Positions 16,225 through 24,892 of a stretch of 24,995 nucleotides of DNA are shown piece after piece. The notes beneath the pieces are model-generated. The model was not told where the DNA came from. It made no database searches and was given only the letters and a program-made list of their open reading frames with translations. This stretch comes from CAYJFD01 sp964369605 (GTDB taxonomy: Bacteria; Bacteroidota; Bacteroidia; Bacteroidales; UBA932). The stretch lies in contig CAYJFD010000031.1 of assembly GCA_964369605.1 (NCBI GenBank), positions 1 to 24,995 on the forward strand, in the 5' to 3' direction. Numbering within the stretch: position 1 is the stretch's first letter; each line of letters begins with the position of its first letter. The translations under genes and the position numbers were made by a program.

Positions 16225-17258
16225 TAAATGAACTCCCTTCTACAAGGATAGGCAGAACGAATTCGCTCAAAATCACAAGGAGACGAACGTAAACAAAAAT
16301 CTAAATCCTCTACAGGAAATATTAACTCCAGGGCATTAGTCAGCTCATCTTGTGACATAGATAAAAGATCTAATTTTTGTGGACAAGAGCCAATCTGATA
16401 CTGGAATGACTTGAGTTCCTCTATCCCAAAAAACTCAGCTAAATCCCTAATTACCATAGATGTTCCATTGGCTTTTCCTTCTATAGAGTAACCTGCGATA
16501 TGCGGAGTTGCGATGTCAACCTTTTCAAGTAGAGCCTCAGATATTCCTTTTGATTCGTTACACCAAACATCCAAAATAAGGCCTGCAAAAAAGTCTGGCG
16601 TTTTTGTAAGAATTTCATACAAAACACTCTCCTGTACGACCTCTCCCCTAGAGCTATTTATAAATATACTACCCTTTTTCATCTTCCTAAAAAAATCAGC
16701 ACCTACTAAGCCCCTTGTAGTTTTGTCCAAAGGAAGGTGACAAGTCACAATATCTGAATTTTCTAGGACGTAGTCTAGGTCGTAGTAAGCATCCCTAGAG
16801 TCTGCCTGTTCTGCCTTTGGAGGGTCATTTCTTAAGACCCTAAAACCTAGGTGCTCCGCAATATCTGCAACTGCTCCCCCTGTATTGCCCACGCCTACCA
16901 CGCCGATGGTTTTTCCCCTAAGATCGATAGATTTTCTTCTTGCAAGAACATACAAAGTCGTAATTACATATTGCATTACAGCTTTGGCATTGCACCCTGG
17001 TGCACTAGAAAAAGAAATTCCTCTAGATTTTAAATAATCCAAGTCGACATGGTCGCTTCCGATTGTAGCAGAAGCGATAAAACGCACATCTGAATTCTCT
17101 AATAAGCGTTTATCACAGTGAGTTCTTGTCCTTACGATTAAAGCCTTTGCATTAGTGAGATCATCAGAAGAGATTTTCGAGCCCGCTAGATATTTCACTT
17201 CAAAAAAAGGTTCAAGTAGCCCCTTTATATAGGGTATATTTTCATCTACAACTATCAC
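16221..17258 (-). CDS. pdxB: 4-phosphoerythronate dehydrogenase PdxB
   Basis: 345 aa, a D-2-hydroxyacid dehydrogenase fold. The NAD site GVVGVGNTGGAVA is at about 120-133. The catalytic residues sit in NSSRGEVVQ (Arg), LDVWCNE (Glu) and TPHIAGYSIEGKANG (His). The last motif and the C-terminal 75-residue domain with ELIFPVEDLD are typical of PdxB and not of lactate or phosphoglycerate dehydrogenases. It oxidises 4-phospho-D-erythronate in the deoxyxylulose-5-phosphate-dependent route to vitamin B6. ATG 17258 overlaps the upstream DUF721 stop by 4 nt. Its tail overlaps mltG through a shared CTAG. Confidence 0.95.
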   Translation of the reverse strand: MIVVDENIPYIKGLLEPFFEVKYLAGSKISSDDLTNAKALIVRTRTHCDKRLLENSDVRFIASATIGSDHVDLDYLKSRGISFSSAPGCNAKAVMQYVITTLYVLARRKSIDLRGKTIGVVGVGNTGGAVADIAEHLGFRVLRNDPPKAEQADSRDAYYDLDYVLENSDIVTCHLPLDKTTRGLVGADFFRKMKKGSIFINSSRGEVVQESVLYEILTKTPDFFAGLILDVWCNESKGISEALLEKVDIATPHIAGYSIEGKANGTSMVIRDLAEFFGIEELKSFQYQIGSCPQKLDLLSMSQDELTNALELIFPVEDLDFCLRSSPCDFERIRSAYPCRREFIY

Positions 17259-17545
17259 TTTAGTACTATTTTTGTTACTATTTTTCTTCTTAATTCTGAA
17301 TTAATTTGCTCTTTTATAGCTTCCAGCTGAAAGTACAAAGAAGAGCGTAAAGCGGAAGAATTTACGGTACAATGCAGTATTCCATCTTTGAAAAACTTAT
17401 TTTGTGTAGCATTTGCTGCTCGTATTCCTACTACTTTATCCCAAGCTTCAAAAATCTCAATTCTTTCTAACTCGCCTTGTAGACCTTGATTTCTAAGAAA
17501 AATTGAGAGTAGCTCCGTTATGGTTTTTGCAGATTGTCTTTTCAT
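17255..17545 (-). CDS. DUF721 / DciA-like protein
   Basis: 96 aa, matching the short DUF721 family: KTITELLSIFLRNQGL, then EAWDKVVG and a closing beta-alpha region LHCTVNSSALRSSLYF. Members of the family include DciA, the loader of the replicative helicase in bacteria without DnaC. Position right after recF fits a replication/repair role. Its start overlaps the recF stop in an ATGA, and its stop overlaps the pdxB start in the same way, so the three are probably translationally coupled. Helicase loading by this exact protein is inferred. Confidence 0.88.
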   Translation of the reverse strand: MKRQSAKTITELLSIFLRNQGLQGELERIEIFEAWDKVVGIRAANATQNKFFKDGILHCTVNSSALRSSLYFQLEAIKEQINSELRRKIVTKIVLK

Positions 17546-18642
17546 CTAATAGCATCTAAAATTATACGACCACCTTCGACCGTAAAATACTTGCGTTGGT
17601 CAGTTATAGAATCAATTATTCCGTTTAACCTCTCCCTGCTAGTATCGCTTATAAATATCTGCCCAAATCTTTCTGTTGAAACAAGGTTCAACAAATAAGA
17701 AACTCTAGCCCTATCTAGTTTATCAAAAATATCATCTAGTAGAAGTATTGGTGAGAAATTATAGCGCTTTCTCATTATAGAATACTGAGCTAATCTAAGT
17801 GCTATTATAAACGACTTCTGCTGCCCTTGTGAGGCACACTTTTTCACTGAATAGTCATTCATCAAAAACTCCAACTCATCACGATGCACTCCAGAACTTG
17901 TATATCCGAGTACTTTATCACGACTTAAATTCTTTTTCAAGATTTCAGACATAGACAGAGTATTTAAAGGCGACTGGTAAATTAAGCCAATATTCTCACT
18001 CCCTTCTGAAAGATAAGCATAATAGTATTCACAATCTTTAGACAGTACTTCTACTAGTTCTTTTCTTCTCTGATATATATATTCTGCGTCCTTCACTAGC
18101 TGAACATCAATAGATTCAATTAACAGATCAGAGGGATTCTCCTGCTTAAGCAATTTATTTCTCTGATTAAGTGCCTTATTATAATTTTGTAAGGCGTGAA
18201 GATACTCCTTATCTGTCTGCGAAAGTATAATATTTACAAACCTGCGTCTTTCTTCTGCTGAGTCATAAATTAAAGAACTATCTTTAGGAGAAATCACAAC
18301 TATCGGAATAAATCCTATATGCTCTGAGAGCTTTTTATATGTTTTAGAGTTTCTTTTTAGAATTTTCTCTCCTGACTTCTGAAGTTTAAGAGATAATCTT
18401 TCCTCCATCCCTTCTTTCTCATACTGTCCAAATAAAGTCATAACATTCTCATTATGAGTAGTAACATGTGTATCTGAAGAGAGGAGAAAACTCTTTGTCA
18501 TAGATAAATAATAAATAGCATCAAGTAGATTTGTCTTACCTACCCCATTATTACCGCAAATACAGTTTATATGGGGAGAAAACTCAACTTCAGCTGATAA
18601 GAAATTTTTAAAATTGGATATTATTACTTTTTGCAGATACAT
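17542..18642 (-). CDS. recF: DNA replication and repair protein RecF
   Basis: 366 aa from ATG 18642. Walker A is GNNGVGKTNLL; the SMC/ABC signature is SQGQQKSFIIALRLAQ; Walker B is ILLLDDIFDKLD; the protein begins YLQKVIISNFKNF, the usual RecF start. An upstream in-frame ATG at 18660 would add six residues (MKIVQK), but it lies at or before the start expected from the -7 box at 18662-18669, so 18642 is favoured. RecF helps load RecA at gaps with RecO and RecR. It is the first gene of a three-gene overlapping operon with the DUF721 gene and pdxB. Confidence 0.94.
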   Translation of the reverse strand: MYLQKVIISNFKNFLSAEVEFSPHINCICGNNGVGKTNLLDAIYYLSMTKSFLLSSDTHVTTHNENVMTLFGQYEKEGMEERLSLKLQKSGEKILKRNSKTYKKLSEHIGFIPIVVISPKDSSLIYDSAEERRRFVNIILSQTDKEYLHALQNYNKALNQRNKLLKQENPSDLLIESIDVQLVKDAEYIYQRRKELVEVLSKDCEYYYAYLSEGSENIGLIYQSPLNTLSMSEILKKNLSRDKVLGYTSSGVHRDELEFLMNDYSVKKCASQGQQKSFIIALRLAQYSIMRKRYNFSPILLLDDIFDKLDRARVSYLLNLVSTERFGQIFISDTSRERLNGIIDSITDQRKYFTVEGGRIILDAIR

Positions 18643-18661
18643 CTTTTGAACGATTTTCATA

Positions 18662-18669
18662 CAAAGATA
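18662..18669 (-). promoter_or_regulatory. -7 box of recF
   Basis: The minus strand reads TATCTTTG, a perfect TAnnTTTG. It places the start near 18655, which supports translation from 18642. No clear -33 box was found. Confidence 0.55.
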
Positions 18670-18700
18670 TAAAAATTACTTTTGTTTTTATAGTTTTTCA

Positions 18701-18708
18701 TATATTTG
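18701..18708 (+). promoter_or_regulatory. -7 box of the TPR-yebC-mmd operon
   Basis: TATATTTG on the plus strand; TTTG at 18681-18684 is a possible -33 box, though the 16-nt spacing is short. It is divergent from the recF box only 31 nt away. Confidence 0.55.
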
Positions 18709-18744
18709 CAGATTATTGCATCGTATTAATTTAAAAACAAAAAT

Positions 18745-19425
18745 ATGTCACAAAATTTAAAAAACAACAACGAGGAGCAAATGCCACACCTAGATGAGGC
18801 TATCTCAAAAACTGAGTTATTTCTAAAGAAGAACCAAAGCAAAATTATCACAACAATTAGTGTTATAGTTATAGCTGTAGCCGCTTATTTTGGGGTTAAG
18901 AATTTTTACCTAGAACCACTAAAAGTAGAGGCACAAGGACAAATGTTTAGAGCAGAGCAACTATTTAGAGCAGAAAATTACGAAGCAGCTCTTAATGGTG
19001 ACGGAAACACTCTAGGTTTTATCAGCATTTTAAGTGAATACGGTACAAAAGCAGGTGAAGTGATATATCTTTACTCAGGTATATGCGAATACCAATTAGG
19101 TAATTTTCAAGCATCTATCGATTATTTAAGCAAATTCAACAACAAAAAAGATCCTATTCTTTATGCACGCTCTTTATCACTACAAGGTGACGCTTATGTT
19201 GGTTTAGATCAGTTAGAAAAGGCTTATGAACTTTTCATTTCAGCATCTAAAGTAGCTGATAATTCAATGACTGCTAGCTACTTACTCAAAGCAGCTGTTA
19301 TCAGCGAAGAATTAGGAAATAACGATGAGGCTCTTAGAATTTATGAAGAAATTAAATTAAAGTATTCAAATACTATGGAAGGCTCTCAAATCGATAAATA
19401 TATTGGTCGTATTAAAAACGCTTAA
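18745..19425 (+). CDS. TPR membrane protein (YfgM-like)
   Basis: 226 aa. A short cytoplasmic segment, one membrane helix (about 31-50, IITTISVIVIAVAAYFGV) and a TPR domain: MFRAEQLFRAENYEAAL, YLYSGICEYQLGNFQASIDYL, LSLQGDAYVGLDQLEKAYEL and AAVISEELGNNDEALRIYEE. The layout resembles YfgM, the periplasmic TPR partner of the Sec translocon. Similar proteins often sit next to recF in Bacteroidales, as far as I recall. It is the first gene after the divergent promoter and 5 nt before yebC. The partner proteins are unknown. Confidence 0.82.
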   Translation: MSQNLKNNNEEQMPHLDEAISKTELFLKKNQSKIITTISVIVIAVAAYFGVKNFYLEPLKVEAQGQMFRAEQLFRAENYEAALNGDGNTLGFISILSEYGTKAGEVIYLYSGICEYQLGNFQASIDYLSKFNNKKDPILYARSLSLQGDAYVGLDQLEKAYELFISASKVADNSMTASYLLKAAVISEELGNNDEALRIYEEIKLKYSNTMEGSQIDKYIGRIKNA

Positions 19426-19430
19426 TCACT

Positions 19431-20159
19431 ATGGGAAGAGCTTTTGAATTCAGAAAGGAGCGCAAAATGAAGCGCTGGGGCAATATGGCCCGAGTTTTCA
19501 CCCGCTTAGGAAAAGAAATAACAATGGCTGTTAAGCAGGGAGGACCTGATCCAGCTAATAACCCAAAATTAAGAACTCTTATCTCTACTGCAAGAAGTGA
19601 GAATATGCCTAAAGACAATGTCGATAGAGCTATTAAGAAAGCTTCCGAAAAAGATCAAGGGGATTACAAGGAGATAGTATACGAAGGATATGGTTCTAAC
19701 GGTATCGCTTTCCTAGTAGAAACTGCAACTGATAATAATAATAGAACTGTAGCAAATGTAAGAAGCTACTTCACTAAGTTTGGTGGAAGCCTTGGTACTT
19801 CAGGAAGTGTTGAATTCATGTTTGACCGTAAATGTGTATTTAAGTTCAAATCAGAGGCACCTATAGACATCGAAGAACTAGAACTAGAAGCTATAGACTA
19901 CGATGTAGAAGAAATCTATCAAGACGAAGAGGAGGAGAACATCGTGACTCTATATGGTGCTTACGAGGCATTCGGCTCTATACAGAACTTTATCGAAGAA
20001 AAAGGGTTTGAACTTATATCTGGACAGTTTACCAGATTCCCTAACGTTGAGCTAAAAAAGATCGCTCCAGAAAACAGAGTAGATCTTGATAAGCTTATCG
20101 ACAAACTTGAGAACGACGAAGATGTTCAAAATATCTACCATACACTTGATTTAGAATAA
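19431..20159 (+). CDS. yebC: YebC/PmpR-family protein
   Basis: 242 aa, the family's standard length. The N-terminus GRAFEFRKERKMKRW and the motifs ITMAVKQGGPDPANNPKLR and SENMPKDNVDRAIKKAS are diagnostic. Long called transcriptional regulators, YebC proteins have more recently been linked to relief of ribosome stalling at proline stretches. It lies 5 nt after the TPR gene and 22 nt before the epimerase gene, so it is probably co-transcribed with the decarboxylase operon, with no obvious functional link. Confidence 0.95.
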   Translation: MGRAFEFRKERKMKRWGNMARVFTRLGKEITMAVKQGGPDPANNPKLRTLISTARSENMPKDNVDRAIKKASEKDQGDYKEIVYEGYGSNGIAFLVETATDNNNRTVANVRSYFTKFGGSLGTSGSVEFMFDRKCVFKFKSEAPIDIEELELEAIDYDVEEIYQDEEEENIVTLYGAYEAFGSIQNFIEEKGFELISGQFTRFPNVELKKIAPENRVDLDKLIDKLENDEDVQNIYHTLDLE

Positions 20160-20181
20160 CAAAAAATAACATTAACATAGT

Positions 20182-20595
20182 ATGAAATTAACTCATATTG
20201 AACACATCGGTATAGCAGTAAAATCTATTGAAGAGGCTTTACCATATTACGAAAACGTATTAGGTCTTAAGTGCTACTCTATCGAAGAGGTAGCTGACCA
20301 AAAAGTAAGAACAGCTTTCTTAATGATAGGTGACACTAAAATAGAACTACTAGAGAGTACTTCTCCAGATGGAACTATTGCTTCATTCATTGAGAAAAAA
20401 GGTGAAGGCATACATCATATTGCATTTGCTACTGAAAGTGGGGAGTTAGAGAATTGCCTTGCGGAGGCAGATCAAGCTGGCATTAAACTAATCGACAAGC
20501 AGCCAAGAAAAGGTGCAGAAGGTCTAAATATCGCCTTCCTTCACCCAAAATCAACACAAAGCGTTCTTACAGAGCTTTGCGAAAAACCTGAATAA
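20182..20595 (+). CDS. mce: Methylmalonyl-CoA epimerase
   Basis: 137 aa of the vicinal-oxygen-chelate fold. The first metal ligand is H8 in THIEHIGIAV; further conserved parts are KIELLES, EGIHHIAFAT and a closing HPKSTQSVLTEL. It interconverts (R)- and (S)-methylmalonyl-CoA, linking methylmalonyl-CoA mutase to the decarboxylase encoded next. It lies 23 nt before mmdA, which confirms the assignment against other glyoxalase-like enzymes. The mutase itself is not in the window. Confidence 0.94.
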   Translation: MKLTHIEHIGIAVKSIEEALPYYENVLGLKCYSIEEVADQKVRTAFLMIGDTKIELLESTSPDGTIASFIEKKGEGIHHIAFATESGELENCLAEADQAGIKLIDKQPRKGAEGLNIAFLHPKSTQSVLTELCEKPE

Positions 20596-20618
20596 TAAAC
20601 TAAAAATAAATTTGTAAT

Positions 20619-22181
20619 ATGAGCCAACAACTCGAACAAGTAAAACAATTAATATCCCTTCGCGAGAAAGCTCGCATAGGAGGTGGTCAAAAGAAAATAG
20701 ATTCTCAGCACGAGAAAGGTAAGCTTACAGCTCGTGAAAGAATCAACATGCTTCTTGACGAAGGTAGCTTCGAAGAATTTGATATGTTTGTAACTCACCG
20801 TTGTACAAACTTCGGTATGGATGCTACAAAATTCTTAGGAGATGCTGTGGTTACTGGATACGGTACTGTAAATGGCCGCCTAGTTTACCTATTCGCTCAA
20901 GACTTCACAGTATTTGGAGGTTCTCTTTCTGAGACTCTAGCTATGAAGATCTGTAAGATTATGGATCAAGCGATGAAGATGGGAGCACCAGTAATCGGTC
21001 TAAATGACTCTGGTGGAGCTCGTATCCAAGAAGGAGTAAACGCTCTTGCTGGATACGCGGAGATTTTCCAAAGAAACATCATGGCATCAGGAGTTATCCC
21101 TCAGATATCAGCTATCTTAGGACCTTGTGCTGGTGGAGCAGTATATTCTCCAGCACTTACTGACTTCACAATCATGACTAAAGGCACTAGTTTCATGTTC
21201 CTTACAGGACCATCAGTTGTTAAATCTGTTCTAGGAGAAGATGTGACTCAAGAGCAGCTTGGTGGAGCTTCTGTTCACGCATCAAAGAGTGGTGTTGCAC
21301 ACTTTGCATGTGACTCAGAGGAGGATACTATCAATGTTATCAGAGAGTTACTAAGTTATATTCCTCAAAACAACCTTGAGGAGCCACCTTTTGTACCAAC
21401 AAACGACCCTATCGATCGTCTAGAAGATGCTCTTAATGAGATCATTCCAGATAATCCTAATGCAGCATATAATATGTATGAAGTTATCGGAGCTATCGTT
21501 GACGATGGAAGATTCTTCGAAGTTCAAAGCGACTACGCTAAGAACATCATCATTGGTTTCGCTCGTTTTGGAGGTTCATCAGTAGGTATCATTGCAAACC
21601 AACCAAAATACCTAGCTGGAGTACTTGATATCAATGCATCAAGAAAGGCTGCTCGTTTTGTTCGTTTCTGTGACGCTTTCAATATTCCACTTGTTACATT
21701 AGTAGACGTTCCTGGTTTCCTTCCTGGTACTCAGCAAGAATACGGAGCAGTTATTCTTCACGGAGCTAAGTTATTATATGCTTACGGTGAGGCTACAGTT
21801 CCTAAGATTACAGTAACACTACGTAAATCTTACGGTGGTTCTCATATCGTTATGAGTTGTAAGCAGCTTCGCAATGACGTAAACTACGCTTGGCCAAGTG
21901 CTAACATCGCAGTTATGGGTGCAGAAGGCGCAGTATCTGTTCTTTATGCTAAAGATCTAAAGGCAGCTACTACTCCTGAGGAGCAAGCTAAGATAGCAGA
22001 AGATAAGAAAAATGAGTACAACGACTTATTCTGTAATCCTTACAAAGCTGCTAGCTACGGATATATCGATGATGTAATCGAACCAAGAAATACTCGTTTC
22101 AGAATTATCCGTGCTCTTGAGCAACTTTCTACAAAGAAACTTAGTAACCCTGCTAAGAAACACGACAACCTACCATTGTAA
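20619..22181 (+). CDS. mmdA: Methylmalonyl-CoA decarboxylase alpha subunit (carboxyltransferase)
   Basis: 520 aa, the normal length. Both carboxyltransferase halves are present: GKLTARERINMLLDEGSFEE, FGGSLSETLAMKI, NDSGGARIQEGVNALAGYAE, then GAIVDDGRFFEVQ, VDVPGFLPGTQQEYG and RKSYGGSHIVMSCKQL. It moves the carboxyl of methylmalonyl-CoA to biotin on the small subunit, giving propionyl-CoA. Propionyl-CoA carboxylase beta subunits look similar, but the neighbouring delta, biotin carrier and membrane beta subunits and the lack of a biotin carboxylase gene show a decarboxylase. Its codon use is noticeably more regular (GGA, GCT, CGT) than that of the surface-protein genes, suggesting high expression. 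Confidence 0.95.
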   Translation: MSQQLEQVKQLISLREKARIGGGQKKIDSQHEKGKLTARERINMLLDEGSFEEFDMFVTHRCTNFGMDATKFLGDAVVTGYGTVNGRLVYLFAQDFTVFGGSLSETLAMKICKIMDQAMKMGAPVIGLNDSGGARIQEGVNALAGYAEIFQRNIMASGVIPQISAILGPCAGGAVYSPALTDFTIMTKGTSFMFLTGPSVVKSVLGEDVTQEQLGGASVHASKSGVAHFACDSEEDTINVIRELLSYIPQNNLEEPPFVPTNDPIDRLEDALNEIIPDNPNAAYNMYEVIGAIVDDGRFFEVQSDYAKNIIIGFARFGGSSVGIIANQPKYLAGVLDINASRKAARFVRFCDAFNIPLVTLVDVPGFLPGTQQEYGAVILHGAKLLYAYGEATVPKITVTLRKSYGGSHIVMSCKQLRNDVNYAWPSANIAVMGAEGAVSVLYAKDLKAATTPEEQAKIAEDKKNEYNDLFCNPYKAASYGYIDDVIEPRNTRFRIIRALEQLSTKKLSNPAKKHDNLPL

Positions 22182-22196
22182 TAAAATACTACTATA

Positions 22197-23117
22197 ATGA
22201 ATAGAATGAAATTAACATTGGTTTTAGTAGGTCTAGTATTATCAGTATGCGGACTAAATGCTCAAAACCAAAGCGATATGCGTCTAAACGAGGTCTTAGT
22301 AACAAATACTAGCGATTTTCAAGACGATTTCGGACAACATAACGCTTGGATTGAGTTATTTAACGTTTCATACGGTACAGTTAACATCGGAGGATGTTAC
22401 ATAACTAATGACCCACAAAACCTGACAAAATACTCTATACCAAAAGGGGATGCGCTTACTAAAGTAAAGCCACGTCAACACGTACTTTTTTGGGCAGATG
22501 GACAACAAAAAAGAGGAACATTTCACCTTAACTTTACTATTAAGGCTGGAGATGAGATCCTTTTTGTATCAAGTGATGGAAAAACTATCTTAGACAAGAT
22601 GATCATCCCTACCAACATTAGAGAAAATACTTCATTTGGACGTTTAGATGACGGTATTGGTTCTACTGAGTGGGACTCAAGTAACTGGATTATCTTGCCT
22701 AACACCTCTCCTAGCACTAATAACTCGACTCAAGATGGAGAAACTAAGGCTATGAAGTTAGAGGTTCAAGACCCACATGGAATTACCATTACAGCAACAT
22801 CTATGTTGGTTGTATTCTCTGCACTTCTTATCTTATTCTTTATCTTCAGTTTAGTAGGAACACTTGCGGTTAAGAAGATTCAAAGAAAATCAGATAAGAC
22901 AGTAAAAAGTGTTGATCAAGTTAACATGGGTGAAGTTACTGCAGAATCATTTGCAGCGATATCTATGGCTTTACACTTATATGTACAAGAGAATGAAGCT
23001 CACGATGATGAGAGTCTTGTAATCACACTACATCACACTGACAGAAATTATTCTCCATGGAACTCAAAAATCTATGGTTTACGTCAAACTCCAGAAATTA
23101 CTCCTAAGAAAAGATAA
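22197..23117 (+). CDS. mmdD: Delta subunit (OadG type) fused to a periplasmic lamin-tail domain
   Basis: 306 aa. A signal-like segment (about 1-22, ending LNAQ) leads to a lamin-tail domain at about 28-170: RLNEVLVTNTSDF, AWIELFNVS, VNIGGCYITND, FHLNFTIKAGDEILFVS and SFGRLDDGIGSTEW. A membrane helix at about 198-224 (MLVVFSALLILFFIFSLVGT) and a short cytoplasmic tail follow, as in OadG-type subunits, which hold the complex together. Usual OadG proteins are about 80-120 aa, so most of this protein is the added extracytoplasmic domain. Position between mmdA and the biotin carrier confirms the role. ATG 22206 is an alternative start. Confidence 0.85.
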   Translation: MNRMKLTLVLVGLVLSVCGLNAQNQSDMRLNEVLVTNTSDFQDDFGQHNAWIELFNVSYGTVNIGGCYITNDPQNLTKYSIPKGDALTKVKPRQHVLFWADGQQKRGTFHLNFTIKAGDEILFVSSDGKTILDKMIIPTNIRENTSFGRLDDGIGSTEWDSSNWIILPNTSPSTNNSTQDGETKAMKLEVQDPHGITITATSMLVVFSALLILFFIFSLVGTLAVKKIQRKSDKTVKSVDQVNMGEVTAESFAAISMALHLYVQENEAHDDESLVITLHHTDRNYSPWNSKIYGLRQTPEITPKKR

Positions 23118-23119
23118 AA

Positions 23120-23554
23120 ATGAAAGAATATAAATTAAAAATTAACGGAAATAACTACAACGTAGCTATCAACGACATCGATGATTCAGTAGCTAAAGTA
23201 GAAGTAAATGGTGCCCCATTCACAGTAGAATTTGAAAAACCTATTACTAAGCCAAAAGAAATTAAAATCATAAGACAAGGCGCATCTACTCCAAATGCAA
23301 GTTCATCTGCTCCTAAGAGTGCAGCACCTTGCGCTGGAGTTGGCTCTGAGCTAAAATCGCCACTTCCTGGTGTTATCCTTAACGTAAATGTTAAAGAGGG
23401 TGACAGCGTTAAGAAAGGACAGTGTCTATTAATTCTTGAGGCTATGAAAATGGAGAACGAAATCGAAGCTCCAATGGATGGTGTTGTCAGACAAATTAGT
23501 GTAAATAAAGGAGAGTCAGTACTTGAGGGTGCTTGTCTACTAACTATCGGATAA
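23120..23554 (+). CDS. mmdC: Biotin carrier subunit of methylmalonyl-CoA decarboxylase
   Basis: 144 aa. A short N-terminal domain, an Ala/Ser/Pro-rich flexible linker (about 54-75) and a biotinyl domain with EAMKMENEIEAPMDG; K110 is the biotinylated lysine, 34 residues from the end. It carries the carboxyl from MmdA to the membrane subunit MmdB. The gene starts 2 nt after mmdD and ends 1 nt before mmdB. Confidence 0.95.
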   Translation: MKEYKLKINGNNYNVAINDIDDSVAKVEVNGAPFTVEFEKPITKPKEIKIIRQGASTPNASSSAPKSAAPCAGVGSELKSPLPGVILNVNVKEGDSVKKGQCLLILEAMKMENEIEAPMDGVVRQISVNKGESVLEGACLLTIG

Positions 23555-23555
23555 T

Positions 23556-24698
23556 ATGGATATAGTTGTTAATAATATTAATGAGTTCCTAGGCTATACT
23601 GGTTTTGCTAATTTCACTTGGCAACACCTAACGATGATAGTCATAGGACTTACCTTCATCTATCTTGCGATAACCAAAGATTGGGAACCTATGCTTCTTG
23701 TTCCTATTGGATTTGGTATTATCATCGGAAACATTCCATTTACTACTGGTCTAGGTATCGGAGTATACGAGGAAGGTTCTGTGTTAAATATACTCTACCA
23801 AGGAGTACAGAAAGGATTCTACCCTCCGCTTATCTTCCTAGGAATCGGAGCGATGACAGACTTCTCTGCATTAATCTCTAATCCTAAGCTTCTATTTATC
23901 GGAGCAGCGGCTCAGTTCGGTATATTTGGTGCTTACGCAATAGCATTAAAAATGGGCTTCGGTGCTGCTGAGGCGGGAGCGATCGGTATCATCGGAGGAG
24001 CAGACGGTCCAACGGCTATCTTCCTAGCATCAAGACTTGCACCAGACCTTATGGGAGCTATTGCTGTTTCAGCATACTCATATATGGCTCTTGTACCTGT
24101 TATTCAGCCTCCTATTATGAAGTTACTAACTAGTAAGAAAGAAAGACTTATCAAGATGCGTCCTCCAAGACCAGTATCTTCTACAGAGAAAAAGTTATTC
24201 CCTATTATTGGTTTCTTAACAACAGCTCTTATCGTTCCATCAGGTATTCCTCTTTTAGGTATGCTATTCTTTGGTAACTTACTAAAAGAAAGTGGTGTTA
24301 CTCGTCGTCTTGCAGAGACTGCACGTGGACCACTTATCGATATCGTTACCATTCTTATCGGTATTACAGTTGGATGTTCAACACAAGCAGATAAATTCCT
24401 TCAACTTTCTTCTATCAAGATTTTTGCACTTGGAGCTTTCTCATTCGTAATAGCAACATTCACTGGTGTAGCCTTTGTTAAACTTATGAACCTATTCCTT
24501 AAAGACGGAAATAAGATTAACCCTCTTATCGGTAATGCGGGAGTATCAGCAGTTCCAGACGCGGCTCGTGTTTCTAACACTGTAGGTCTAAAGTATGACA
24601 AGAGCAACTACTTACTGATGCATGCTATGGGTCCTAATGTGGCTGGTGTAATCGGTAGTGCAGTAGCAGCCGGTATCTTACTTAGCTTCCTTTCATAA
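23556..24698 (+). CDS. mmdB: Methylmalonyl-CoA decarboxylase beta subunit (Na+ pump)
   Basis: 380 aa, an integral membrane protein with about nine or more hydrophobic segments. The conserved sodium-site motifs of the OadB/MmdB/GcdB family are present: GIIGGADGPTAIF and INPLIGNAGVSAVPDAARVSN. It decarboxylates carboxybiotin on MmdC and exports Na+, conserving energy from propionate formation. It is the last gene of the operon and is followed by a terminator. The start at ATG 23556 lies directly after the mmdC stop, which suggests translational coupling. Confidence 0.95.
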   Translation: MDIVVNNINEFLGYTGFANFTWQHLTMIVIGLTFIYLAITKDWEPMLLVPIGFGIIIGNIPFTTGLGIGVYEEGSVLNILYQGVQKGFYPPLIFLGIGAMTDFSALISNPKLLFIGAAAQFGIFGAYAIALKMGFGAAEAGAIGIIGGADGPTAIFLASRLAPDLMGAIAVSAYSYMALVPVIQPPIMKLLTSKKERLIKMRPPRPVSSTEKKLFPIIGFLTTALIVPSGIPLLGMLFFGNLLKESGVTRRLAETARGPLIDIVTILIGITVGCSTQADKFLQLSSIKIFALGAFSFVIATFTGVAFVKLMNLFLKDGNKINPLIGNAGVSAVPDAARVSNTVGLKYDKSNYLLMHAMGPNVAGVIGSAVAAGILLSFLS

Positions 24699-24727
24699 AG
24701 ACACTCACAAAAAATTATATTCCAAAG

Positions 24728-24757
24728 CCACTCTCGAATTATCGGGGGTGGTTTTTT
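24728..24757 (+). terminator. Rho-independent terminator of the mmd operon
   Basis: CCACTCTCGA (24728-24737) pairs with TCGGGGGTGG (24742-24751) over 10 bp including G-U pairs, with an ATTA loop, followed by six T. It begins 29 nt after the mmdB stop. Confidence 0.88.
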
Positions 24758-24763
24758 GGTTAA

Positions 24764-24875
24764 GGGGGGGAGGGTTAAAGGGTACAGGGTTAAGGGTACA
24801 AGGTACAGGGGGGAAAGGTTAAGGGTACAGGGTACAGGGTTAAAGGGGAAAGGTGAAAGGGGGAAGGTGAAGGGG
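24764..24875 (+). repeat. G-tract array, GGGTACA/GGGTTA-like low-complexity repeat
   Basis: Twelve runs of three or more G occur within 112 nt on the plus strand, separated mainly by TACA, TTAA or AAAGGTGAAA-like spacers. The first five (24764-24796) have loops of 1, 5, 4 and 4 nt and fit the G3+N1-7 quadruplex pattern. No gene was seen in it. Confidence 0.8.
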
Positions 24876-24892
24876 AGTTAAAGTAGTGAGTG

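Noticed and set aside
20619..22181. Propionyl-CoA carboxylase beta subunit
   Set aside because: Neighbouring OadG-type, biotin carrier and Na+ pump subunits show a decarboxylase.
23618..23881. Overlapping plus-strand frame inside mmdB
   Set aside because: Out-of-frame shadow of the conserved membrane subunit.
24764..24875. CRISPR array
   Set aside because: The repeats are too short, irregular and purine-rich; there are no unique spacers of constant length and no cas genes.
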